This document shows, piece after piece, positions 43,769-51,110 of a stretch of DNA of 64,000 bases. Numbering within the stretch: position 1 is the first letter of the stretch; each line of letters begins with the position of its first letter. Origin of the DNA: Eudoraea chungangensis (GTDB lineage: Bacteria > Bacteroidota > Bacteroidia > Flavobacteriales > Flavobacteriaceae); contig NZ_JARDUB010000004.1 in NCBI RefSeq assembly GCF_029360665.1, forward strand, positions 496,001 to 560,000, written 5' to 3'. The notes below the pieces were generated by a model. That model worked only from the letters and a program-made list of their open reading frames with translations, ran no database searches and was not told where the DNA came from. Both the position numbers and the translations under genes were made by a program.

Positions 43769-44764
43769 CTACTTGTTTTCATGAAATCTAATCGTTTCAT
43801 TGATTATTCTATCGAAATCACTGCTTTCAATACGCTTGACACCATCAATCACCGTGGACTTTATAAGGTTTTCGGCAATCTTAACAATTTCCGCGGACGA
43901 AAACCCTTGTAACTTCTCTGCATATTTTGAAAAGTCGATATCATTGGCCAATGCTGTCGAAGAAAAGGTCATTTTTAAGAGGCTCTCAATTTCTTTGCCC
44001 CCTGGTTTGGTAATCTCTATCACTTCATCAAATCTTCTGAAGACCGCTTTGTCCAAAGAGGTTTCCAAATTGGTTGTGGCCACCAGTAGGCCAGGGGCGT
44101 TATACTCCTCCAAAAGGAAAAGCACCATATTCACCAATCGATGCATTTCCCCAACATCTTGCCCATAGTTCCTTGATTTTGCTATGATATCGAACTCGTC
44201 AAGTAAAAGAACGCATGGAAAGCTCTGAATGCTGTCGAACAGTTTTTTAAGGTTCACCAGCGATTCTCCTAGATATGAGGAAATGACTGCCTCAAAACGC
44301 ACCTTATAAAAAGGTAGCCCAATATTCCATGCCAAGCGCTCCGCACCCATGCTCTTTCCGCATCCGGGTGGGCCAAAGAATAGAATTTTCTGCTTTGGCT
44401 TTAAGCCATGCTTGGCCAATCTCGCCCTGGCTACAAACTCCTTTTCAATACGCTGGAATTTACTCTCGATTTCCTTGGATAAAACCATGTGATGTCTCAG
44501 TTCCTCCCTCGGAATCTGTACTGCCAATGGAAAATCTTTTGCATTTCCCCTTGCATTGGAACCTGAAAATATGTCCTTGAGTTCTTTACCTAATTTCTTT
44601 GAGACTTGAACATTTTCATCCAATATTGCCCTTAACTGTTTGGACAGGACATGGTGCCCTTTTTCTTCTTCATCCTTGATGATGTCATAGGCCACCTTGA
44701 CGATATCATCCTCAGGATTGCCGTCAATGCTCTTAAACAGTCTTTTTAAAATATCTTTGTTCAA
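43769..44764 (-). CDS. ietA: IetA: AAA ATPase of the IetAS defence pair
   Basis: The 331-residue AAA+ protein has a helical N-terminus (1-95), Walker A FGPPGCGKSMG (131-138 core), a pore-like loop in FEAVISSYLGES, Walker B CVLLLDEFD (Asp189-Glu190), sensor-1 LLVATTNLETSLD, arginine finger AVFRRFDEV, and a lid with FSSAEIVKIAENL. This is a FIGNL/spastin-like classical AAA. It likely senses infection or unfolds targets for the IetS protease. It is the promoter-proximal gene of the pair. No regulator is apparent upstream. Confidence 0.87.
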   Translation of the reverse strand: MNKDILKRLFKSIDGNPEDDIVKVAYDIIKDEEEKGHHVLSKQLRAILDENVQVSKKLGKELKDIFSGSNARGNAKDFPLAVQIPREELRHHMVLSKEIESKFQRIEKEFVARARLAKHGLKPKQKILFFGPPGCGKSMGAERLAWNIGLPFYKVRFEAVISSYLGESLVNLKKLFDSIQSFPCVLLLDEFDIIAKSRNYGQDVGEMHRLVNMVLFLLEEYNAPGLLVATTNLETSLDKAVFRRFDEVIEITKPGGKEIESLLKMTFSSTALANDIDFSKYAEKLQGFSSAEIVKIAENLIKSTVIDGVKRIESSDFDRIINETIRFHENK

Positions 44765-45268
44765 ATCAAGGAGTGTTTAAACAAAACTATAAAATAATAA
44801 GCTGTTTTACTCAGAAATTAGTAAGATACTCTTATTCATTTTTAAAAATTGATTGCCAAAAAATTAAAGACGCATTCAAATTCTTCTTTACTGAATGTTC
44901 AACTCCTTTTTCACAACTCTTTACAATTCGCCCGATGGAAGATTAATATAATTAGCTGTTGAACTCCCTAAAATATGATTCAAAGCATTAGAACTTTTTA
45001 CTAAATCCGCTTTTTGTAAAGAGTGTTAATGACCATAACTCATTTCAATAAAACAAGAGTAATTTTCCGCGTTTTTCACCCGCGTTTAAATATAAATTTA
45101 GAATAAGTAGTTAGGATTACATACTAGTTCTTGACTTTCGAATAGAATTTACCGACATTTACATATAAATAAGTTTATTTAAAATAAAAGTGCAAACCGG
45201 TGCCCTATTCGGTGCGTACTTTGAAAAGACAGATTTTAACTTTTTGAATATCAAATGATTACAGCTGT
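44765..45268. other. Gene-free right arm of the mobile island
   Basis: No coding frame stands out in this AT-rich stretch between ietA and the tRNA-like remnant. Near its end GGTGC occurs twice within ten bases' distance (GGTGCCCTATTCGGTGCG, around 45198), like arm-type integrase binding repeats; this is suggestive only. Confidence 0.4.
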
Positions 45269-45293
45269 GGTTCGAGCCCCAGCCAGGTCACCA
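45269..45293 (+). other. tRNA 3'-end remnant, probable att site (right end of island)
   Basis: GGTTCGAGCCCCAGCCAGGT followed by CACCA reads as the T-loop, T-stem 3' half, acceptor 3' half and CCA end of a tRNA. Upstream there is no D or anticodon arm, and the 5' half of the T-stem (CTGTGG in place of the expected CTGGG) is imperfect. Integrases that target tRNA genes leave such a 3' duplicate at one end. The intact tRNA would be at the other junction, outside or lost. A terminator follows, as for a real tRNA gene. Confidence 0.7.
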
Positions 45294-45301
45294 GAGAGAG
45301 C

Positions 45302-45328
45302 AAAACCCACCAAATTGGTGGGTTTTTT
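45302..45328 (+). terminator. Terminator behind the tRNA remnant
   Basis: AAAACCCACC-AAATT-GGTGGGTTTTTT: a perfect stem followed by T-run, directly after the CCA end of the tRNA remnant. Confidence 0.88.
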
Positions 45329-45490
45329 GTTTAAGAGAATAAGAACCACGTATTATATTTCTGAATTGTCTCTTAAAACCCATTAAATGGGCTTTTTTAC
45401 CATGTCGCTATAAGTCTGTAAAAAAGACTCTAGTTTTTATTCCATATTGTTCTCAGGAAGATTCTTCATAATTATATTACTTTTAGATTT

Positions 45491-46645
45491 ATGGAGGCTC
45501 CTGTACATCTAGATATAATCGCTTTAATTATCTTCCTTGGGACATTTCTTGGCATTTTCATTTCATACTTCATTATAAAAAAATCAATTCATAGAAACTT
45601 GCCAAATCTCTTTATGGGAATACTTATTCTATCAATCTCCTTAGTAATGTTAGAAGGTTGGTTAAATTATACAGGATATATTTTCCACTTTTTATGGTTA
45701 TCCAATTTTGCAGAGCCGTTAAATTTTTTGATAGCCGGCCTTCTTTTTTTATTCATTGACTCTCAATTAGAACCCGAAAAATCTAAACTATATTGGCTAC
45801 ATTTTCTACCTTTTCTTTTTTGGCTGAGTTATTGTCTCTTTTACTTTTTACAACCTGAGGCAGTTAAATACAATGACACTATCGAAACCATGCAATTAAA
45901 CATTCCAAAGATTGAAGAAAGCCAGACATTTTCGGATGATCCTTTAAAAATTCGGGTGCATACCAATTTACTTACAGGGGCCTATTTTACAATCTATATT
46001 TTTTTAGGTTCAAGGAAACTTTTTAAGAAAGCCAAAACTCTTAGAGAGCCTATTTTAAAAACTTCCAATGAGACTTTGAAATCAGCACGCAATATTTCTG
46101 CTCATACCATAATTGTGACATTAATATTCATCCTAGTAAAACTCCTTTTTAAAAATGATGTTGGGGACCATTTTATTTACCTCTATTTGTCCTTTATGAT
46201 CTTGATGACTGCCGCACAGATAATGAACCAATCTTCCTATTACAATAAGGTGTCTAACTTTTTGCAAGTCCCCTCCCTAAAGTACCAAAAATCTTCTTTA
46301 AACGAGGTAGAGAAAAGTAGAATCCTTAATGCGGTAATTTTGCAAATTGAGAAAGAAAAATATTTTTTAAATAGTACGGCTTCCTTAACCGGTTTGGCAA
46401 AAGCAATTCATGAATCTTCTCACCACGTTTCTCAAGTAATAAATGAGTCCTTGGAACAGTCATTTTTTGAGCTTTTGGCCTCATATAGGGTTAAAGAAGC
46501 TAAGGCTATTCTGCAGACAGATTTGGGTAAAAAACTAACCATTGAGGAGGTAGCCGAACGGGTAGGATATAACTCAAAGTCTGCCTTTAATTCTGCTTTC
46601 AAGAAGCATACTTCACAAACACCCTCCTTCTTCAGAGATTCTTAA
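45491..46645 (+). CDS. Membrane-anchored AraC-family regulator
   Basis: The 384-residue protein has an N-terminal half with about seven membrane helices (10-30, 37-60, 65-85, 97-120, 165-185, 205-225, 230-250). A cytoplasmic C-terminal AraC DNA-binding domain follows (about 285-384: ASLTGLAKAIHESSHHVSQV and LTIEEVAERVGYNSKSAFNSAFKKHT, abridged). This design is common in Flavobacteriia and allows direct sensing at the membrane. The downstream acyltransferase (124 bp later) may be a target. Codon usage is AT-rich like its neighbours to the right. Confidence 0.85.
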   Translation: MEAPVHLDIIALIIFLGTFLGIFISYFIIKKSIHRNLPNLFMGILILSISLVMLEGWLNYTGYIFHFLWLSNFAEPLNFLIAGLLFLFIDSQLEPEKSKLYWLHFLPFLFWLSYCLFYFLQPEAVKYNDTIETMQLNIPKIEESQTFSDDPLKIRVHTNLLTGAYFTIYIFLGSRKLFKKAKTLREPILKTSNETLKSARNISAHTIIVTLIFILVKLLFKNDVGDHFIYLYLSFMILMTAAQIMNQSSYYNKVSNFLQVPSLKYQKSSLNEVEKSRILNAVILQIEKEKYFLNSTASLTGLAKAIHESSHHVSQVINESLEQSFFELLASYRVKEAKAILQTDLGKKLTIEEVAERVGYNSKSAFNSAFKKHTSQTPSFFRDS

Positions 46646-46768
46646 CCTTTTGATTACCAACACTTAATTGTCCTTGCCGATAGGGTCGAACAACGTACCT
46701 ATAGGCTAAGTCGTTTAAAAGTATGATTTGCCAATAGCTTCGTTTAAAAATAAAAAAACAACTAAGCT

Positions 46769-47971
46769 ATGCTAACACAAATCATACCTCAAAGAGAAAG
46801 AAAATATTTTATTGATTGGATAAGAATAGGGCTTATTATTAGTGTATTCTTTTTTCACGTTGGAATGATTTTCAGACCGGAACAGTGGCACATAAATAGT
46901 TCAGAGTCTTTTCCTTTTTTGGATCCTATTATGTGGTGGTTGCATCTATGGAGGATGCCTTTATTGTTTTTAGTCTCCGGTGTAGGAACGTATTATGCTA
47001 TAGGACACCGTACCAGCTGGCAATATGCAAAAGAGCGATTCAGAAGATTATACATTCCCTTTACTTTTGGATTCTTTACACTTGTGCCTCTAATGGTTTA
47101 TGTGGAACGAATAGACCTCTATGAATCCTTATGGGATTTTATACCCCATACTTTTGACGGTGGTCCATATCCAGAAGGAAACGTTTCATGGCATCACCTT
47201 TGGTTTATCCTCTATTTGTTTATTATTTCCCTCTTAATTTCTCCCTTTCTGAACTATACCCGAAGTAATTACTATAGAATAATCAGGGAAAGGTTGATAA
47301 AACTAGTCACAAAAAAAATGGGGTTGAATTGGTTGTTACCAATTATCATTTTGTCACAAGTTATTCTCAGACAATACTTTCCGAATAGTACGCATGCATT
47401 ATATAATGATTGGGCGTATTTCGCCTACTATTTGCTCTATTTCATAGCAGGATTTATACTATTCACAAGTAATCAGGTTATTGCTTCCCTCAGCTCCTAT
47501 AGGCGATTATATTTATATCAAACTGTAGTTTTCTCAGTGATTCTCTTTCGTTTACCATCCTTTTTCGGAACGCCTTCAATAATACAAGATTACGCAAGAG
47601 GCATTACCGAAATTATAATTTCCTTATCCTGTGGGTTAACAGCAATAGGATACTGTAAAAGATATTTCAATAAAGACCATAAGTATAGAAAAGTATTGAA
47701 CGAAGCAATATATCCGTTTTATCTCTTGCACCAACCCGCCTTGATCTTTGTGGGTTATTTCATCTTGCAGTGGAATATATCATTCGCAATGCAGGCGATA
47801 TTAATCGTCATACTCTCCTTATCCTTAATATATCTATGCTATTGGTTTCTCATAAGGAGAACAAACCTTTTACGACTCACTTTTGGAATGAAAAGAAAGT
47901 TTCCTAAGCCATCTAAAAAAAGCACCTCTAAAAAGTGGTTTTTTTATTCGACAAATAAACTAATAAAATAG
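46769..47971 (+). CDS. Acyltransferase-3 family membrane protein
   Basis: The 400-residue protein has about ten membrane helices and matches the acyltransferase 3 / OpgC-type family: FIDWIRIGLIISVFFFHVGM at the start with the conserved His, LVSGVGTYYAIGHRTSWQYAKERFRRLYIPF (abridged) with the RxxR segment, WHHLWFILYL in the middle, and LHQPALIFVGYF near the end. It transfers acyl groups (often acetyl or succinyl) to extracytoplasmic carbohydrate; substrate unknown. The Lys-rich C-terminus (KPSKKSTSKKW) is cytoplasmic. Confidence 0.83.
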   Translation: MLTQIIPQRERKYFIDWIRIGLIISVFFFHVGMIFRPEQWHINSSESFPFLDPIMWWLHLWRMPLLFLVSGVGTYYAIGHRTSWQYAKERFRRLYIPFTFGFFTLVPLMVYVERIDLYESLWDFIPHTFDGGPYPEGNVSWHHLWFILYLFIISLLISPFLNYTRSNYYRIIRERLIKLVTKKMGLNWLLPIIILSQVILRQYFPNSTHALYNDWAYFAYYLLYFIAGFILFTSNQVIASLSSYRRLYLYQTVVFSVILFRLPSFFGTPSIIQDYARGITEIIISLSCGLTAIGYCKRYFNKDHKYRKVLNEAIYPFYLLHQPALIFVGYFILQWNISFAMQAILIVILSLSLIYLCYWFLIRRTNLLRLTFGMKRKFPKPSKKSTSKKWFFYSTNKLIK

Positions 47972-47990
47972 ACCCATCAAACTGTAGATA

Positions 47991-48698
47991 ATGAAACTAT
48001 TTAAAAAAATCAGACAATCCCATATTAGTCAAGGCGAGCTAAAAAAATACTTCCTCTATTCCCTTGGAGAAATACTTTTGGTTATGATTGGTATCAGTTT
48101 AGCATTTCAGGTAGATAATTGGAATGATAGACGGATAAAACAGGACGCAGAAGTTATTTATTACGAAAATCTTCAGGACCAAATTAGTGAGGACAAAAAA
48201 CTCCTTCTTAGTCAGGTAGCTTTTAATAATCAATATAGGAATCAATTTAATTTTGCTAATGAAATTCTAAAGAAAAACGACCGCACAAAGATGGATACAC
48301 TTGGATTAATCATTAGGAACTTTACCCAATATTCAGATTTTGATCGACAAGGAAATATTTACGAAACCTTGGTGAATAGTGGAGAGATTAAGATACTACG
48401 CAATTATCGGATCATAAATAAGATTAGAACTTTAGAAGAAAAATACCTTTATGTTAATAGAATAGAAAACATTCATTATGACGCCATGATGTCACATGTA
48501 ATTATATCAATAAATAATATAATTAAGTTTTCAACAGGTGAAATTCAAAAGCCCGAGGTAGTCTATAATTATGAGTTTCAAAACCTACTGTTATCACTTT
48601 TACAAATCATGACTGAAAAAGACAAAGTATACCATGAGGCGTTGAAAGAGATTGGAATAATTACAAGCCTGATAGATGAAGAGTTAAAGTCCAAATGA
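47991..48698 (+). CDS. DUF6090 family protein
   Basis: The 235-residue protein starts with a basic stretch (KLFKKIRQS) and GELKKYFLYSLGEILLVMIGISLAFQVDNWND, abridged, a single membrane helix (about 25-45) that defines the DUF6090 family in Bacteroidota. The rest is helical and probably extracytoplasmic. Function is not known. It begins 19 bp after the acyltransferase stop, so likely in one transcript. Confidence 0.82.
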   Translation: MKLFKKIRQSHISQGELKKYFLYSLGEILLVMIGISLAFQVDNWNDRRIKQDAEVIYYENLQDQISEDKKLLLSQVAFNNQYRNQFNFANEILKKNDRTKMDTLGLIIRNFTQYSDFDRQGNIYETLVNSGEIKILRNYRIINKIRTLEEKYLYVNRIENIHYDAMMSHVIISINNIIKFSTGEIQKPEVVYNYEFQNLLLSLLQIMTEKDKVYHEALKEIGIITSLIDEELKSK

Positions 48699-48924
48699 CG
48701 GTAAATAAAGGCATCATGATAGGACTAATTAAACACTACTACTACTTTAAAATCGCATGTGGCACTCTATTGTTACTAATTATATGGAGATAAACTTCAG
48801 CTTTAATTATCAATTCATTACAACTTCAGGGTTCGATCTGTTCAGGCCAATAACTTCCAGAAATAGCTTTCTAAGGTCAGGACCTTTTCTTCCTGAAAAG
48901 CACCTAGATCCCATCTTTTTTTTT

Positions 48925-49794
48925 TCAAACTTTATCTTGTGTGCCATAATAGGCCATAAAAACAAGAATAAATATTTGTAGGCCAAGGCATAAAACAGAT
49001 CCTTCCATGCCAAAATCTCCTCCATTATATAGATTGTTTTCAAATCTATGCCAAACAATTATATTGTAAGTGTTTTCTCCACTTACGTTGAATCCAAAAA
49101 AGGACTGAAACAAATTCCAGCTGAAATGAAAAGCAATAGAAAACCAAAGGTTTTTTGTATAAATGTATCCCAGGCCTAAAATTATTCCGGAAAGAAAAAT
49201 ATTAAACAATCCAAGGATGGTAAAATGGGGGTTTAATACATGCATGAAAGCAAACAGACTGGAGGAGACAAGTAATGCCCAATATATATTTATAGATCCC
49301 AGTAACTTTCGAAGAACATAGCCTCTAAAAATAACTTCTTCCATTACAGAAACCATTAGATATAAAAGCAGGGTCAGTACAACTTCTTGGGTGGCAAATA
49401 CTATTTTTGAAAAAACCACTTCATTTAATGCAAGTAATAGCACACTGCCAATTCCCATAAATAAAAGTCCTAAAGAAAATCCTAGACAAAGCTCTTTTGC
49501 CATTTTATTCCCCTGAAAACCTAATTTTACAATTGCCTCTCTATCTACAAACTTTAAGAAGAGGTACATTACCACAAATGTTCCCAAGAAGCTGCAGAAA
49601 ATGAGTATTAACAATTCATAGGTCGTATGCTGCAGCCCATTATTTGTGAGATCAATATCTAAAAGATGCCCCCCAATATATTGAAACATCCCTCCAATAC
49701 TAATATAGGCTATGATAATTGCACAAATACGCGCCCAAACGTTTGACTCTTTGTTATCCCTTATGCCCAAATCTTTCTTTTGTAAACACAACAT
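48925..49794 (-). CDS. CPBP-family intramembrane metalloprotease (bacteriocin-immunity type)
   Basis: The 289-residue polytopic protein has about eight helices and the Abi/CPBP motifs: EEVIFRGYVLR (motif 1, Glu-Glu-x3-Arg), FAFMHVLNPH (motif 2 His) and IAFHFSWNLFQS (motif 3 His-x3-Asn), all intact. The eukaryotic Rce1 relatives process prenylated proteins; bacterial CPBP proteases next to bacteriocin genes (as in PlnI/SkkI) confer self-immunity. Here two double-glycine-leader peptide genes lie immediately upstream on the same strand, fitting that role. A terminator separates them, so the protease may also have its own promoter. Confidence 0.85.
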   Translation of the reverse strand: MLCLQKKDLGIRDNKESNVWARICAIIIAYISIGGMFQYIGGHLLDIDLTNNGLQHTTYELLILIFCSFLGTFVVMYLFLKFVDREAIVKLGFQGNKMAKELCLGFSLGLLFMGIGSVLLLALNEVVFSKIVFATQEVVLTLLLYLMVSVMEEVIFRGYVLRKLLGSINIYWALLVSSSLFAFMHVLNPHFTILGLFNIFLSGIILGLGYIYTKNLWFSIAFHFSWNLFQSFFGFNVSGENTYNIIVWHRFENNLYNGGDFGMEGSVLCLGLQIFILVFMAYYGTQDKV

Positions 49795-49905
49795 ATTTTC
49801 GTATCAAAATAGAGTTTGTTCCTAATTACGCTACTGATTTATCTGCAATTTAACCTCCTATACTTGGCTGTCTTTTATACTTTATGAAGTAAAGAATAAG
49901 AAAAG

Positions 49906-49925
49906 AAGGGCACCTGAGTGCCCTT
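49906..49925 (-). terminator. Terminator after the peptide genes (leftward)
   Basis: AAGGGCAC-CTGA-GTGCCCTT is a perfect 8-bp stem; read leftward it is followed by CTTTTCTT. It lies 32 bp beyond the stop of the 49-residue peptide gene, so would end or attenuate peptide transcripts before the CPBP gene. Confidence 0.75.
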
Positions 49926-49956
49926 TGTACCTTGCTTAATTCGTTCTAAGCTACAG

Positions 49957-50106
49957 TTAAAAAAATCCTTTGTTAAGACCTTTTTTGAATCCCTGCCAGA
50001 TATAAGGCTCTTCAGCCATATATATTCTGTACAAGTCATAAATTATCCCACCACCATTGACTGCAAGGTTCTCTTCCGTATTTAGTTCTATTATATTATG
50101 TTTCAT
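49957..50106 (-). CDS. Double-glycine-leader peptide precursor, 49 residues
   Basis: The gene is short and may be skipped by gene finders. The product has a leader MKHNIIELNTEENLAVNGG fitting the class II bacteriocin/ComC pattern: Leu at -12, Glu at -8, Val at -4, Gly-Gly at -2/-1. Cleavage would free a 30-residue peptide starting GIIYDLYRIYM and ending FKKGLNKGFF, acidic in the centre and basic, aromatic at the end. A PCAT-type ABC transporter would be needed for processing; none is in the window. It starts 33 bp after the 61-residue peptide gene. An antibacterial or signalling role is inferred. Confidence 0.68.
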   Translation of the reverse strand: MKHNIIELNTEENLAVNGGGIIYDLYRIYMAEEPYIWQGFKKGLNKGFF

Positions 50107-50139
50107 ATCTATCTTTTATTACGTTAATTAAGATTCCTT

Positions 50140-50325
50140 CTATTTCATGGCTCTGCTCCTAGCGAAGTCCGTCACAAAATTAACACCCCCCATATAGCCT
50201 CCACCATATCTAATAAGCGAGCCTAAAACCACCCCTAGGGCTCTTCCAGCACCAGAACCGCCAACTACGGACCTTAAAGAGGATTTTTTCATCCTTTGAA
50301 CACCATATTTTTTCAAATTTTTCAT
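50140..50325 (-). CDS. Double-glycine-leader peptide precursor with glycine zipper, 61 residues
   Basis: The basic leader (KNLKKYGVQRMKKSSLRSVVGG) ends at Gly22-Gly23 with Met at -12, Leu at -7 and Val at -4, as in processed bacteriocins; quoted in part this is MKKSSLRSVVGG. The mature 38-residue part has Gly at 23, 27, 31 and 35 and again at 42/46 and 43/47, a GxxxG zipper seen in two-peptide bacteriocins that form membrane pores, with SGAGRALGVVLGSLIRYGGG as its hydrophobic core. It is paired with the 49-residue peptide and a CPBP protease. Function is inferred; no close known peptide is recognised. Confidence 0.65.
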   Translation of the reverse strand: MKNLKKYGVQRMKKSSLRSVVGGSGAGRALGVVLGSLIRYGGGYMGGVNFVTDFARSRAMK

Positions 50326-50425
50326 TTTTTTCGATTTAAATTAAACAGTTTTGATTGTGCGCTAAGCCAGAATATTCATTTGTGCACATCTTAGCAATAC
50401 GATGTAAAAATGCTAGGAAAGAATC

Positions 50426-50767
50426 TCAAATATTGATAGTGCAACAAGTATTTGTGTTAAAATTTAGTATTCTGTTCATAAATACTCTTCCATAACCTCC
50501 AGTAAGTTCTTCTTTGGCCTCCACATCTAATTCTTCTATATAAAAACCACATTTGAAGGAGGTAATTTCCGTGTAAACATAACTCTGTCTATGTAGATCA
50601 TACATAATGGGGGCATCTAGCGCCTTCATGGTCTCTATTATCCTAAAAACGGTGGCCACAGATACCTGTAGCCTTCTCGCCAATTGTTTTGGCTTACCCG
50701 TTGCCTTTAAACGTATTAGCTGATCTACACGTTCCAAAACTGCCAAGTGCTTTATTATTTGTCTCAT
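50426..50767 (-). CDS. Small helix-turn-helix protein of the peptide locus
   Basis: The 113-residue protein has an N-terminal winged-helix-type HTH (LERVDQLIRLKATGKPKQLA followed by RRLQVSVATVFRIIETMKAL). Then comes a short beta segment (IMYDLHRQSYVYTEIT) and a tail with KEELTGGYG, itself resembling a double-glycine motif, followed by NTNTCCTINI. Similar small HTH proteins stand beside GG-leader peptide genes in other Flavobacteriia. It may regulate the peptide genes 100 bp downstream. The tail is odd and could be a processed peptide, which cannot be decided from sequence. Confidence 0.65.
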   Translation of the reverse strand: MRQIIKHLAVLERVDQLIRLKATGKPKQLARRLQVSVATVFRIIETMKALDAPIMYDLHRQSYVYTEITSFKCGFYIEELDVEAKEELTGGYGRVFMNRILNFNTNTCCTINI

Positions 50768-51110
50768 ACAGCTAGTTTTTTCAATTAAAAAGTGTCTGTT
50801 AGAATTTACACTGAGCCATACCTCCTAATCACCTACTCATGTGTTTTTCTAAAAACTTAAGAATACCAGACAAATGTTGAAACTGCTGCCTTAACAGAGC
50901 AAACATTTGCCTCTAATTCATTAGATGAATTTGATTATCCTATGAAAAGCCAATATTGCTCACTTCGGGGAAATAATTCTGCAGGGAATCTTAAAAAATA
51001 GGAGGAGTAGAAATATTATTGTATTCAATCTTGTGGACGCAGTGGAAGTTCAAGAGCATTTATTAGTCTTTCAACTTACTGTGAAAACACCTTAGTCTGA
51101 CGCACGCGAC
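50768..51110. other. Gene-free interval between HTH gene and CarboxypepD gene
   Basis: No frame with a credible start and no repeat was seen. The leftward HTH gene promoter should lie near 50770-50850; AGGAGG-like bases (on the minus strand around 50820) do not lead to a gene. Confidence 0.4.

Noticed and set aside
45241-45300. Possible intact tRNA gene
   Set aside because: Only the T-loop and acceptor 3' half are present; no D-arm or anticodon arm upstream.
30500-45300. Integrase or type IV secretion genes for a complete conjugative element
   Set aside because: Checked through the island; only relaxase, coupling protein and accessory genes were found, so it is at most mobilizable.
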